A stretch of DNA of 64,000 nt. Source: Aspidiotus rigidus (taxonomy: Eukaryota > Arthropoda > Insecta > Hemiptera > Diaspididae). The stretch covers positions 558,001 to 622,000 of the forward strand of contig JAVHKY010000040.1 of assembly GCA_035079385.1 (NCBI GenBank), written 5' to 3'. The notes under the pieces were generated by a model. That model searched no databases. It was not told the origin of the DNA and worked only from the letters and a program-made list of their open reading frames with translations. Below are positions 12,471-23,692 of the stretch, one piece after another. The translations under genes and the position numbers were made by a program. Numbering within the stretch: the first letter of the stretch is position 1; each line of letters begins with the position of its first letter.

Positions 12471-13372
12471 TTACCTTCTGGCATTCTGTTCTCAGAGGCA
12501 CCTACTTTGTAGTTTGTAGTGTTTGTACTACCTTCTATCCATTCTTAACGTGAATAGACTATAATGCCAAAGTACTAATTATCCCAACTGCAGCGCCATG
12601 AGCGATTCAAAGAACATTGTGAGCTAGGGATAATACCTCCTGCTGGAGTATAAAAATCCAGCGGCATTTCCGGTATTGATCCTTTAATGTATTTGTCAAA
12701 GTCGTATAGAACACCAAGTTGAGTAACTCGCGCAGTTTCATGTTGTTGCCACGGAACATGAATGTTGAGCGCTGGCGTAGCATTGCTCACGAGTTTTTTT
12801 GGAAATAGCTGGCTGACAATGGAGAAAACGTATTTTTCAAATTTAAATTTCTAAAATTCTAATGAACCGTTTATATTCATGTATGGCTTAAAAAAAAGCT
12901 GGAAGCCTCGTCTTTAATATTCAAAAGAAAAAATAGGTAGGTGTCGATCGATTTTTGGAGATAACACGCAGTTTCTAAACATACTTTTTACGTGTATTCC
13001 TCCCATAAGAGCATAAGCAATGCGACGCTGCGCGCGTATAGTGATAAATTTCGTGTATAGTGATAAATTTCGTTACATTTTTTTGTATTCATTGCGTATA
13101 TAGGAAGATGCACAACTTGTTACGTTAGTAATATATATGACTTTGGTATTTGTAATGACTAAACAACGCATTCTCTTTTTGCTTTTTTTTCTTGTAAAAT
13201 TCAAATAGAAAGCCACCTGAAAAGAGTTTTGTAATTGTTAGAGTACCTGGACTAAGCTCCAACTTTTGTTTTTAGGATCGGCGCCGGCGCTAGCCGACTG
13301 TATTGTAATCACTTTTTTCTTCTTTGTCACAGGCACAGTCAAGACGCTGACATTTGGACCGGATACACAAGA
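12471..13372. other. No gene seen
   Basis: Only short frames. The tract around 13,030-13,070 has the duplicated phrase GTATAGTGATAAATTTCGT. Nothing else identifiable. Confidence 0.4.
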
Positions 13373-13868
13373 ACTATAGATACCTAAAAGAGACAAGATA
13401 GCTAACTTCGTTAGTTCTAGTGTTCCACCGCACGCCAACACAGCGACACAGTATTCTTGGGCTGAATTAACATTGCGCTTATGGATGTTTTTCAGTTTTC
13501 ATCAATTATCTCGGAAACCGTTCATTTTTATGAAAAAATGAAGAGAACAAAATTTATTCCCCTTGTAATTTCCTATCAAATGAGACCTACTTTGAATTTT
13601 TTTTTTTCGAAATATGAAATAGGTCTCATACGTAAGGAAATTACAAGGGGAATAAATTTTGTTCTTTTCATTTTTTCGTAAAAATAAACGGTTTCCGAGA
13701 TAATTGATGAATACTGAAAAATGTCCATAAGCGCAATGTTAACTTAGCCCTACAATACAGTGGTGCTATCTCTCGGCACGTAAATTAGCTCGACGAAAAT
13801 CGGGTACCGGATTTTAACACAGCGCATATGGAGAGTTAGCTATCTTGTCTCTTTTAGGTATCTATAAC
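13373..13868. repeat. Nested palindromes (outer 0.5 kb, inner 276 bp)
   Basis: The outer inverted repeat is TAGATACCTAAAAGAGACAA (from ~13,376) against its complement ending ~13,865. The inner palindrome, 13,467-13,742, has arms of about 125 bp that match almost base for base, from TTAACATTGCGCTTATGGA to TCCATAAGCGCAATGTTAA, with a loop near a poly-T run at 13,599. The arms carry the phrase AATGAAGAGAACAAAATTTA and GTAATTTCCTATCAAATGAG, closely related to a block inside both Helitrons. A transcript through it would form a long hairpin. Non-coding. Confidence 0.8.
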
Positions 13869-15860
13869 AAGAACTAAAACAAAATTTTTTAATTTCTTGA
13901 AACTTCTTGAAATTAGACTCATCTGAAAGAATTTCACGCTCTTTCAACTTTGTTCTCTACACTTTTCTCCAAAATCGACTATTTCTGGAGAAATTAAAGG
14001 AAAATAAATTGATGTTTGCCATGTATTTTTGTGTTACAATCACCGTTGGATTTTTGCATCACCGTTTGCTTATCAGTACTTTACAATGTATTTTATACGT
14101 GGACACTAGCGCTCCCTCAAACGTGTCCGGTCCGAATGGTCGAGTGGGCTGTACGCTGTGTAGTTTTGTTTCTTTGTTATCTTATCATTGCATTTTGCAT
14201 TTCCATTGTGTTTGTTTTGTGCTGGCTCTATGTGCTAGGAGGGTTCTCTGGGAACAGTTAGTTTATTTATGATTGATTAATTAGCCGCTGCTGATTAATT
14301 AGGTAGGACGACCGACGACAAGAAGGAATGGAACAATAAAAATAGTAGCGTCTTTATTATTGAACGTTTGCAAATTGAAATGATCCATGTAACAATAAAT
14401 TTGATATGTTCAAATTGCAAGCTTATTTCATTTTAATGATTATATCAGATGTCTACAAATGGACAAAACGTTTTAATTGCCATGGAAAAGAATGAGAGTA
14501 ATGAAATATGAATTCTTGAAATTGGTCTAAACAATGCGAATGGTGAAGCGGTACCTAGAGCAAAATCTAAAATGAATGATGGTTGAGTATCCTGATCCAT
14601 AAAATCGGTATCTAATAGACTAAATCGCCGTGACGTCATTCATGAACATTTACTGATAACAGGAATCGAGAGAATGCGATAGTATACTGTATCAGTTCAA
14701 AGTAGGATATCGATTCCCATAAGAATACACAGGGATCATTTCTATCATACGCTCAAATTAAAAAATTGGAAATAAGTAAGCAATTACGTGTTTATATTTA
14801 GAATCAGGAAGTTCTCATGTCTTTGAAAATGTACCTGCGGTTCTTAACTTATTTCTTGTTTTCAAATCTGAACGTAAGATCGAAACGTTCCCGTGTATTT
14901 CTTATGGAGCATTTTTTTTGTTTTGAACTTACGCGTAAGTTGGGGTAAGTCATTGCGGAGCAAACATCGCCTTGTTATCAGTGAATGTCCGTGAATGACG
15001 TCACGACGATTTAGTCTATTACAATGATTCTAGTCTCCAATCTGAGTTTATAGTTCTATTCGATAGAACGTGAGTAGGTACCTGAGTAGAAAGTATATGA
15101 GGTATAAACAGTTTGGATGAATAATTATTGAAATATATTTTATTATTTCAACTTGCAGAATAAGGTACCTACATTTAGTTTCTAGTGCCGGTTCTTACGC
15201 CTGATGTTGGAAGCCAAATATCTTAAATCAATATTTTGCAATGTAAGTATACCAAGATGTATTGGGATTGTATTGGAATCGAGTTATTTTGTTTTGATGG
15301 AATGTAAATCTCGTTATATTATTAGCGAAAAGGAGGAGCTTGCTGGAAATACTTCTATGACTTGGTTTGATACACTGTAAACGCCAAAATGACAGATATC
15401 TATACAGGTAGATGGACAAAAGCTGAACATAATTCACAAAGCTTCTTCTATCAATTACCTCGTTGTTGTGCGTTTGTTTCTTTCACGAAATGAGTTTGTA
15501 CAGGAATGGAGGTTTGTTAGTGTATTCAATAAAATATGATTACTTAAATGTGAACTGAGGAGCACAAACTTTTCCACGGACCCACGGGAAACTGAAATGA
15601 ATAATTGCGCGAATAAAAACGTAGGGAACAAAATGACTTGAAAGTTGATCATGAATTGCAAATGCGGTATCCCAGCTTTGTGATCCGCGATTCAATTGTG
15701 AATTTCAATTTATACCTACTTAGTTCTAAGTATTTTGAAGTTGACTACAAAGGTAGTATGATAATTACATTGTTGGGTTTTGAGTAGACAAAATAATGAA
15801 GTTCGTGATAGTATTAATTAATCAAAGATTTCAATTCTGCGATTTTACAATTTGTGCATG
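13869..15860. other. No gene seen
   Basis: The frame at 13,907-14,272 is open for 121 codons but is hydrophobic, low in complexity and has no recognisable domain, so I do not call it. A TGACGTCA-type phrase flanked by GATTTAGTCTATTA occurs inverted at about 14,615-14,640 and 14,995-15,022, suggesting an old ~0.4-kb inverted-repeat element. No other structure seen. Confidence 0.35.
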
Positions 15861-16236
15861 GCCTACTTTATTTAAGGCCGGAATGTAGCGAAGTCACAAC
15901 GTCGCACTTCAAAATCAGTGGATACAGAATTACATGGACGCTTATGGGAAAAAATGAAAAAATTCATTCGTATGCTATTGAAACGCGGTTTTCGAAAAAA
16001 ATGAAGAGAATTTAATTTGAAGAGCAAACGATTTCCGATTTTTTGAGCCTAATTTCAGTACGATTGGTGCTATATACGAAGAGTTATAATCTGTTGAAAA
16101 TTAAAAATCAGATAGGGGACGAAGTGAGGTACAACCTTCTACAACCTCACTGTACCGCCCGAACACCAAAACGTCTATCGCGAACAAATCCACTGCACTG
16201 TTGCAATTTCCTACATTCCGGCCTTATAAAGTAGGC
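15861..16236. mobile_element. MITE family E, copy 1
   Basis: The termini CCTACTTTATTTAAGGCCGG (15,862) and CCGGCCTTATAAAGTAGG (to 16,235) are inverted repeats differing by a 2-bp indel, followed inwards by AATGTAG / CTACATT. About 376 bp, non-coding. Copy 2 at 18.8 kb shares the AGGCCGGAAT core. The interior has the AAAAAAATGAAGAGAATTTA phrase common to other elements here. Confidence 0.65.
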
Positions 16237-16802
16237 TGTGATTTGTGTTATTATTATCCTTATCTCTTGACGAAAATGACAATTGTTGGAAGGGTGTAAT
16301 ATCAGTGTTGGGTTTACTTCAGGGTATTGCTTATTAATTGTTGAGTGTTAGCTACCTTGGTGTTAGCTTTCTCAAATAGAAATATAGAAACAAGAAGATG
16401 TGATGTGAATTCTTAAAATTGGCTCAAATGATATGAATGAAATTGAATACAATTGAAAGGGAATGTCTTACAACGCGACGGGGATATGAAATGAATAATT
16501 AAAAATAAAAATGTAGGAAATAGGTTCACGCCGACCCTATTACTACGTAGCTTCTTTTAAATTGAGGCTTCCGTAATGTAACAGCGCTGGTGGAGAGCGA
16601 GGAACTTAGATCCTAGATTGCAACAAACATACCGGAAGTTTGATGCGCTTGACGAACCTGCTGGCAAGATTTTGGTGCTATGTCCATACCTATATAATTA
16701 TGTACCGTGGTTAATAGTACTCTAGCGCCTTCAAAGCTAGTACTACTGATAAGGCTGATAGTGCCCAGCTCCAAGTGCACAGCAATAAATCTGCGCTACA
16801 AA

Positions 16803-17252
16803 GTAGTGACGTTAAAAAACCGGTATTTCTGTGTCACAGGTTGATCGGTTTCTTAAAAACTAAAGTACCGGATAACTGATTACTTTGAAAAAATGAGTAC
16901 CGGTCAATTGGCTTTAACCGATATATTTTGTGTTTTTTTACAAACGTTTGATTAACCGGTTAATCGAGTATTTAATTGATATTTGTTTGTTGAACAAACA
17001 TCAATTAACTGCAGTTAACCGCAGTTAATGGGTTATTTACAGGTGTTTTTTTCGCCGTACACGAAAAAGCAGGGTGAGGAATACCCTTTTTCCTGAATTT
17101 TTCAATTGTATGGAGCCTCGGTTATTGCACCAAATACTCAGTTATTTACTCAGGTTTTTTTTCCAACTCGGACTTCCAGTTTTTACAAGGTTTTTTTTTT
17201 AAAAATAACCGGTGTACTGGAGTATTTAACCGCAGCCTTAACATCTCTACTA
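16803..17252. mobile_element. hAT-like MITE rich in AACCGGT motifs
   Basis: It begins GTAGTGACGTTAAAAAACCG and ends near CCTTAACATCTCTACTAC, which read as imperfect inverted termini. Between them are many copies of (T)AACCGGTTA-like words and TTAACCGCAGTTAA, the usual look of subterminal binding sites in non-autonomous hAT elements. No coding capacity and no certain target duplication. Confidence 0.5.
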
Positions 17253-18318
17253 CAAAGTTGAATTGACGTATCTGCAAAACAACGATCAGGGAAGGGGCAA
17301 TGTTACTTGGAATCTGTGATTTGTACCATAGATTACACTACTTTCTCTCTTCTCAGCAGGGATTTGGGGTAATTTGAGAGGTGGAAATCTGTTCGTCATC
17401 GGCCTAAACTTCGGCTTTAGCTTGTAGCCGTTCACCATTTTTTGATCGGCTTGCGAACGGCTTTTTTTCCATTCCATTAGCTTGACGAAGTTTTTCACAT
17501 TTTTATAGGCTTTCAGCTGCTTTTTGGGGTCAATTGAGGTCAATCCATTGTAATATTATGTAATTGGCATTGGCTGCTTCCATTATTTCATCGGTTTTTC
17601 ATCCGCCTAATGCATTTTCAACGGCTGGCTATCGACTGGTTTAAAAGCTGTTCAAAACCCGGCTGCTTCTGCTGCTAAGCCGTTTATTGGCTTTGGCTTT
17701 CCAGCACTGGGTAATTTTCAATAAGGAATTCAATGGCGATGGCAGTTCTTCTCAAATCTTTTTGGTTTATGAGATAATGGAGATACGGCAATTCAATGGA
17801 CTATCATTTTTGACCTATCTACATGATCTTGAAAACCAGAGAGATTTGAGAACTGGAACTCCTCGTTGAAAATTAACCAGGAAATGGCCCTACTCAATCA
17901 TTTATTTCTTGTAGGATGTGCTCCGGAGCTCTGTCGTACAAAGTTGAATTGATCTACTATTCAAATCAACAATTAATCAGGAAGAAGTTCTATTTTCTGT
18001 ATCTATAAGGTTCATACGGCTAATTTAGATGTGAATAGAAGTTTCTAGAAAAATTTTTTGATGAGCAATTTAAATATTATACTAGTTTTCTGTAATTACA
18101 AGCATTCCTTCTTCCAATACCTATTTCGGCGTTTTTAATTGTGTTTTGGATGTACTTACGTCAACATTTTGATGTATGTCTAATGTTCATTTTTAAGACA
18201 ATACTCAGAGGAGAGTATATTCAATATTCCTGATACATTGCAACAAAGCTTTTTTTTTTTTTTATTAATAATTCTTCCACGTTACTCCATCAATGAAGTA
18301 AAAATAATGCTTCATCAC
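17253..18318. repeat. Mosaic of MITE fragments; no gene
   Basis: Terminal motifs of the CTGCCGTACAAAG family occur at about 17,252 and 17,933. Between them 17,400-17,720 is dense in GGCTTT, CGGCTG and AGCCG words, another subterminal-repeat pattern. A lysine-rich minus-strand frame at 17,286-17,543 falls within this repetitive stretch and is not credible as a gene. The ATTCCTCGTTGAAAATTA phrase at ~17,860 is shared with 9,050. Confidence 0.4.
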
Positions 18319-18795
18319 CATGGTATAAGACAAAGAGGTAGTGACACTAGAACCCTATAAATACGAGTGAAGATATGGTCCGCCATATTTATAGTCGTTA
18401 CGTCATCATTTATCTCCATAGCTCCCTATTTAGGTGAGGAATTTGTGTGATTATAGTGAAACTATTTTGTATTTCTCAATAGTGTTGAGTCTTGCATTTT
18501 GCTTTGACACTTAGGCTAGAATGTTCTCTTAGTATTTTTATATTATGGTAAGATAAACTGTTATCAGTCATTAGAATAGGAGACTTTGATAATAATGATG
18601 ATGTAACGACTAAATATGGCGGTCCATATCCTCACTTGTATCTATAGGGCTCTAGGGACACAACGCAAAAATTGTGTCCTCAGTCCTGAAATTGTACATA
18701 CGTACTTCCGCTAAGTTTGCAGCAAACACTCGATTCTCCACTCCTCACCTTTCCTGAAACGTTTGGTACCCTAGTATCCGGTGCTGGGCACAGTC
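18319..18795 (+). mobile_element. MITE family C, copy 3, interrupted and 3'-truncated
   Basis: It starts CATGGTATAAGACAAAGAGG, reads GTGACAC and is then interrupted by a family D element (18,348-18,654). It resumes GACACAACGCAAAAATTGTG and ACTTCCGCTAAGTTTGCAG, both close to copy 1. It ends at about 18,795, where a family E element begins. Confidence 0.7.
18348..18654. mobile_element. MITE family D, copy 1 (307 bp), inserted in family C
   Basis: Long inverted termini of about 55-60 bp: TAGAACCCTATAAATACGAG at the left and TGTATCTATAGGGCTCTA at the right, with GGTCCGCCATATTTA/TAAATATGGCGGTCC further in. Flanks GTGACAC and GGGACAC are compatible with a 7-8-bp target duplication. Non-coding. Confidence 0.7.
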
Positions 18796-18798
18796 ATA

Positions 18799-19276
18799 GC
18801 CGTCTCTAGTATCAGGCCGGAATATTCAAAACTCAACAAGGTTGCACGGGGCTGAAATTTGTATAGTATCGTAGGAGAGAACATTGGAAAACTTGATTTT
18901 ACACAAATATGATGAAGTTTTTGAAAAAAATGCAGAGAACGTCATTTGAAGAGCCAACGTTTTTTGATATTTTTAGCTTGGTCTCGTTAAGATTGATCAA
19001 CTACAACGCGAGTTATTGACGTTTTAAAATAAGAAGTGAATAACTCGCGTCGTAGTTGATTGATCTTAACAAGACCAAGTTCAAAAAATCGAGAATCGTA
19101 TACTCTTTCCATATATTCATGAAATTTTTGCCCGCGGAATCCAATACTGTTCGCAAATCAATGATTAACGTGTTTTTCGAAGATTCTTCCATAAGAGCCT
19201 GTATAAAACTTGGTCCGTATTTTTCGTCACCGCGACGTTTCCAGATTTAATATTCCGGCCTGATACTAGAGACGGC
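18799..19276. mobile_element. MITE family E, copy 2 (about 478 bp) with internal hairpin
   Basis: The termini GCCGTCTCTAGTATCAGGCC and GGCCTGATACTAGAGACGGC are perfect inverted repeats, continuing GGAATATT / AATATTCC. Internally, CTTGGTCTCGTTAAGATTGA (18,977) is mirrored by GATCTTAACAAGACCAAG (to 19,079), with GCGAGTTATTGACG / GTGAATAACTCGC between them, so the centre also folds. Non-coding. Confidence 0.7.
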
Positions 19277-19716
19277 CATGGCACAGCCGGTAGTACTATT
19301 TCTCTCAAAAACTATCGCTACTACTGTTTGTCTGTGCTGCCGTACAAAGTGAGAAGGACGTATATCCAGAACTTCGATCGGCAAAAAGTACATTTATTTT
19401 CTGTAAAGCGATAATGACATCAAAACCGTTCAATCTTAAACTATTTTCAACGAAAAATCCAGTGGCGGTATTTGTTTTCCAATTAAATGTTTCGTATAAT
19501 CGAGTTATGACAAAATATCGGCGTACATGGATATACGTCTCAAGTCCTGTCCCTTATTTTGGGACATATATCCATCATTCGCTTAAAATGCAGTATTATC
19601 AGTACTTGTATCAGTAACTTGAATAGCATTTTGATTGATCCACTTGAAGCGCTAGATGGACTATTTGCGGAAAAAATACAATCTCCTTCAAATGTGGAGA
19701 AGATTGTACAACTGTA
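19277..19716. other. MITE end and unassigned sequence
   Basis: A left end of the CTGCCGTACAAAG family lies at 19,341, followed by GGACGTATATCC. I see no matching right end and no gene. Confidence 0.35.
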
Positions 19717-20059
19717 CATTGGGATTTAAACCGGCACAAGAGCGCGCTACAGAATCACTCTCCTCTGTGCGCAGGCAAATATTCGAGTGATCACATACGT
19801 TTTTATCCGGGAAAACGGCAAGTTTTGATTTGTCGCGAGAACGTATAAAAATCCATTTACCAAGTTGACATGGAGAAAAATTAATTTTACAATGATATTA
19901 GAATAAAATGTAAGACATATACTGTATTTTCATAAAACACTGTTTATTTCTCGTAGAAAACGTTTACGTTTTGCTGTCTCCTCATAGTTGAGCCTACGCG
20001 ATCACTCAAATTTTTTGCAGGGCTACCAATATATGAAACTCTAAGTTTAAATCCCAATG
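19717..20059. mobile_element. MITE family V, copy 1 (343 bp)
   Basis: The ends CATTGGGATTTAAAC and GTTTAAATCCCAATG are perfect 15-bp inverted repeats. Inside, the sequence starts with a GCGC-containing segment and GAGTGATCAC, matching the layout of copy 2 at 22,664. Non-coding. A target duplication is not evident. Confidence 0.65.
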
Positions 20060-20589
20060 GAAATGATGAAACAGTCATACGTTCAAACGTGTTAAAGGCG
20101 GTTGTTGCATCAAACTTCCCTGGAGCTGGAACTGGATCAAATTTACAGCGAGCTATTTGCTTTTACGCTTGAGCTCTGTTATACAAGAGACCCGTTTTTC
20201 AAAACCAATATTCAGGATATACTCGATCTCACTTTGGACAGCAGTGTGCTACTACAAAACTATTCGGTAGGCAGTCTGACTACCAGTCGCTACCGGTAAA
20301 GTACGAGTAGAGACCTGTTATCAGACATATGGAGCACACATGCTTTTTTTTCCAACAAAAATGCAATAAACAACAACGGAACGCATTAGATGATGCCTGA
20401 TGGATAAAGGATGATCATTAAAATCATTAAATTGTAGTGTTAAATGTATAAACGTGAAAAGAAAACGTAACAAAAATGAAAATTGAGTGACTGAGCGTTG
20501 ACTTGAAGATATTATTATATAGATTGGGCTATGATTTTACGAATTTTTTTGGCTCATTAGCGCTTCAAGCTTTGAACGGACAAATTTGA
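20060..20589. other. No gene seen
   Basis: A short open stretch at 20,102-20,299 has no recognisable domain and starts at a non-ATG codon. No repeat identified. Confidence 0.35.
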
Positions 20590-20835
20590 AACACTACCGG
20601 TAGTACTGGTAGTTTTCTGAGGAGACTACCAAGTAACTACTAACTATACTCTGTTCACATTAAGGAAGGATAGAAATATGACCTCGAGAACGGAACGCTC
20701 CGGGTAATTTTAATCTATCGTTCCGTTCTCAAGGTCATATTTCTAACCTTCCTTAATGTGAACAGAGTATAGGTAGTTTTGAGATATGCACTACCAAACT
20801 ACGGGTAGTTTCAAACTACCAGTTTTTGCCCAGTT
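20590..20835. mobile_element. hAT-like MITE split by a palindromic MITE
   Basis: The flanks ACACTACCGGTAGTACTGGT and CAAACTACCAGTTTTTGCCC belong to the same ACCGGTAG-rich family as 9,136-9,278. They are separated by a 129-bp palindrome at 20,644-20,772. The outer element is non-coding. Confidence 0.5.
20644..20772. mobile_element. Palindromic MITE family I, copy 1 (129 bp)
   Basis: CTATACTCTGTTCACATTAA pairs with TTAATGTGAACAGAGTATAG, and the pairing continues (GGAAGGATAGAAATATGACC / GGTCATATTTCTAACCTTCC) to near the centre. The TA-containing ends would fit a TA target duplication, as in Tc1/mariner MITEs, but this is an inference. Copy 2 is at 23,537-23,692. Confidence 0.7.
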
Positions 20836-21362
20836 CCTAAGTAATATCTATGAAATTTCCATAAAAGATTGAGGAATTCACTTAGGAGGATGATAGTATG
20901 ATACTTTCAAAATTTCATGAAGTAGAATAAATAGTATTTTTGTGTTGAGTATCAATAGAGCCCTATAAATACGAGTGAGGACATGGTCCGCCATATTCAG
21001 TCGTTACGTCATCATTTATCTCCATAGCTCTCTATTCAGATGAGGAATTTGTGATTAGTGAAGCTATTTTGCATTTCTCAATAGTGTGTTGAATCTTGCA
21101 TTTTGCTTTGGCACTTAGTCTAGTATGTTCTCTTATTATTTTCAAATCATGATAAACTGTTATCAGTCATAAAAATAGGAGAGTGTGGAAATAATAATGA
21201 CCTAGTATCAAGTGTCTGGGTTGATTCCTAATTCTGCAATAAAATGTTTGAAAAGTAGTGAATTCTCAGAAGACCTTGTGTATTGTCCATCTCTTTCTTC
21301 ACTAGCGCTGCGCTTGAAACGTTCAGAACTACTTAAAAATTACAGACACCATACAGAGTTTA
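20836..21362 (-). mobile_element. MITE family C, copy 4, partial, interrupted by family D
   Basis: The segments 20,836-20,955 and 21,204-21,362 line up with the central and right part of family C. Shared words include TTTCAAAATTTCATGAAGTA and GCGCTGCGCTTGAAACGTTC, then AGAACTACTTAAAAATTAC. The outer ends are lost. The gap between them is a family D insertion. Confidence 0.6.
20956..21203. mobile_element. MITE family D, copy 2 (248 bp), right arm deleted
   Basis: It starts TAGAGCCCTATAAATACGAG like copy 1 and runs parallel to it through CATTTTGCTTTGGCACTTAG. The right inverted arm is missing apart from a final CTA. The flanks AGTATCAA (20,948-20,955 and 21,204-21,211) are identical, so the insertion is original and the loss is internal. 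Confidence 0.7.
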
Positions 21363-22292
21363 CCATAGCGCTGCTGTACAAAAAATAAAAGACGGATGTG
21401 GATGTTCTTGTTTTATTGCTCTATGTAACAATTTGGAAAATGAGATCTTGGACTTGTAAATGTGCGTTTGTGTGCATGTATGCACCAGATCAATCGGTGT
21501 GTAATTCCGCGACATATGTCAAGATTATATTATGGAGACGTACCTATGTCATTTATCGAGTTTTTAAGAGAACAATAATATTGTTATCTTCAAACTGACT
21601 TCAATATCAAATCCTTCATTGAAAATAGTCTAGTTCCTGAAATTCATCCATTGTGATCCATTTGCATAAGTGATCAAAAGAGTCGCTGCTATACGGAAGT
21701 TTTTAGAAGCTGGATGAAAACATGATACAGTACTATTCATTTAACACAGCATACTTGACTTTTTCTAATATTTCTCAAAAAATTCAAGTGGAAACATACT
21801 TGAAAGGCACTGGAATTTGGTTTAACACACTTCATTCAATTATTTGTATATTTCAATTATTAAAATTAATGGAAAAATAGTGGAAAGATAGCTTTTGAAA
21901 ATGAAGGCTGTGTTATTTAAATGGGTCTTTTGTACGTATCATGTTTTCATTCATTTTCTCTCGCGTGGAAAGTGGCGCTCCTAGCCGACATCACTTATGC
22001 AAATAGATCCTAATTCTATTTATTTTAAACGAAAGAAGATATTATAATTTATAACATTACACCTTTATTGTGACCCAAAATTCTGAAACTTTTGTGACAT
22101 ACGTCATTTATTTTTTTGTACAGCAGAGCAAAATACGTTTGTGTCACTACCTCAGTACCTCACCACTTCATCTTATACAGTGGTTATCACTTACCATTCA
22201 CGATTCACACACTTGTACCAATCGTTCAAAAGATATGATTTGTCTGATCGTCGATTTGAATATATACATCAATTTAACTTTGTACGGCAGAA
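21363..22292. mobile_element. Probable CTGCCGTACAAAG-family MITE, about 0.93 kb, with inserts
   Basis: The left end CTGCTGTACAAAAAATAAAA (21,361) and the right end CATCAATTTAACTTTGTACGGCAG-type (to 22,290) are inverted ends of one family. Inside are a terminal fragment of family C (22,141-22,182, ...TTCATCTTATACAGTG) and otherwise unassigned AT-rich sequence. No gene. The pairing of these two ends is an inference from spacing. Confidence 0.35.
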
Positions 22293-22325
22293 CTAATCGG
22301 TGATTTTTCAAGGCGCCAGAGGCGT

Positions 22326-23020
22326 AACTATAAGGAACTGTATAAGATAGGTCTGCGCAAGTGATTAGAATAGGATTGTCCGCATTGTGATAAAGTTGAA
22401 GAAGGAGCAGTCAGAGTAGTGCCCTAAGAGAATATTCAAAATCAAATATCAAATACTGTACAAGAGGATTCAAACCACAAAAAATGAAGGAAATTCACTA
22501 ATTTTCTGTTTTCATTGATGTAATCGTTCTAATTAACCAAAATTCATTGTTAACAGTTAAATTTTTCCCACGGCTTTCCTGAAACTTCCTGAAATTGCTC
22601 TTCTCTTAACTTTATCAACATGGCGACGGTCCTTTTCTTATCACTTGCGCATACTCATCTTATATTGGGGTTTAAACCTGCACTAGATGGCGCTGAAAAA
22701 TTACCTGCGAGGGCAAAATTGAGTGAGTGATTGTGGATAGTTCTAAGCGGAAATACTGTCAACTTCAGGAGGGCAAAAAATGTTGGAAAATTGATCTGCG
22801 TAGTTAAATTGATTATAATTCAATTTTTTAACAACAGTGCAATAAAATGTATGTTAAGTTTTCTTTCAAAATGAATTTCTAGTTGATTAAAAAAAGTTTT
22901 AAATTTTGCCGTAGTCTAACGATGAAATCATCATGATCACTCACTCAGTAATCGATAAAACGCAGGGTGCCAACCTTTGTTAAAACTTCAAGTTTAAATC
23001 CCAATAGTTCCTTACTGTAA
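22326..23020. mobile_element. Inverted-repeat MITE interrupted by family V
   Basis: The left arm, about 22,330 (AAGGAACTGTATAAGATAGG, GCGCAAGTGATTAGAA, GGATTGTCC), is mirrored by GGTCCTTTTCTTATCACTTGC and CATCTTATA at about 22,630-22,663 and, beyond an insert, GTTCCTTACTG. The family V element at 22,664-23,005 therefore sits inside its right terminus. Confidence 0.55.
22664..23005. mobile_element. MITE family V, copy 2 (342 bp)
   Basis: The ends ATTGGGGTTTAAAC and GTTTAAATCCCAAT are inverted repeats with one mismatch. The length equals copy 1 within a base, and internal words such as GCGAGGGCAAAATTGAGTGA correspond. Non-coding. Confidence 0.65.
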
Positions 23021-23116
23021 TGCTAGAGCTATAGGTATTCTCGCTCAATGTAAGCAGATGTCAAATGTCAAATCTGAAAAATCAAGTATGTGGCAGTGGT
23101 GGGTCACTCTGCCACA

Positions 23117-23205
23117 AGGTGTTTGAAAAGAGGTGTGCTCAGCAACATGTAAACAACAAGGCGCTACATACAATCAATCTGAGCACACCTCTTTTCAAAC
23201 ACCTC
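23117..23205. repeat. Perfect 25-bp-arm hairpin
   Basis: AGGTGTTTGAAAAGAGGTGT plus GCTCA at 23,117-23,141 is exactly complementary to the segment ending at 23,205 (TGAGCACACC...). The loop is about 39 bases. Probably a tiny MITE. I see no sign that it is an RNA gene. Confidence 0.65.
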
Positions 23206-23536
23206 GACTCTGCCGTATAAAGTTAAATTACAATGACTATCTCCAAAACAACGATCTCAAGAACGCGACCTCTTACCCTCTTAGTGGTGTTTTCTACTTC
23301 ATGTTGTGTGCGTGTGTGAACGCGTACTTACAGTGGAGACAAATATTCTAATCTTTGGATGGACGTATCTCCTATTATCTCGAGAATGGACGCTTCCGCA
23401 AAGTGCAAAGAAATTATCATCAATTATCACCATGTATTTCTTGTTGAAAACTCACTCAGATTCTAAACAGCAAGAAATATCAATTTCATCACGCCTCTGG
23501 GAATAAAAATCTGATATAATCATCAAATTAGCATAT

Positions 23537-23692
23537 GATAAAGTCAGTTCACGTTAAGAAAGGATGGGAAGTAGTACAAAGTACGTACCTTGAGAACGGA
23601 ACACTCCATGTAATTCTAATCCACCATTTGCCGTTCTCGAGGTACATACATTGTACGACTTTCTATCCCTTCTTAACGTGAACAGAGTATAA
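23537..23692. mobile_element. Palindromic MITE family I, copy 2
   Basis: CAGTTCACGTTAAGAAAGGA near the left pairs with the right end CCCTTCTTAACGTGAACAG, and GAGAACGGAACACTCC near the centre pairs with GCCGTTCTCGAGG. It shares the AACGTGAACAGAGTATA terminus with copy 1 at 20.6 kb. Confidence 0.65.

Noticed and set aside
13907..14272. 121-codon open frame
   Set aside because: No recognisable domain, starts in AT-rich DNA and overlaps a second open frame of equal quality; fits chance.
17286..17543. Lysine-rich minus-strand frame
   Set aside because: Lies within a tract of recurring GGCTTT/CGGCTG words, so the open frame follows from repeat structure.
23117..23205. microRNA precursor
   Set aside because: The hairpin is perfect over 25 bp with a large loop and resembles the many MITE foldbacks nearby; no evidence of a mature product.
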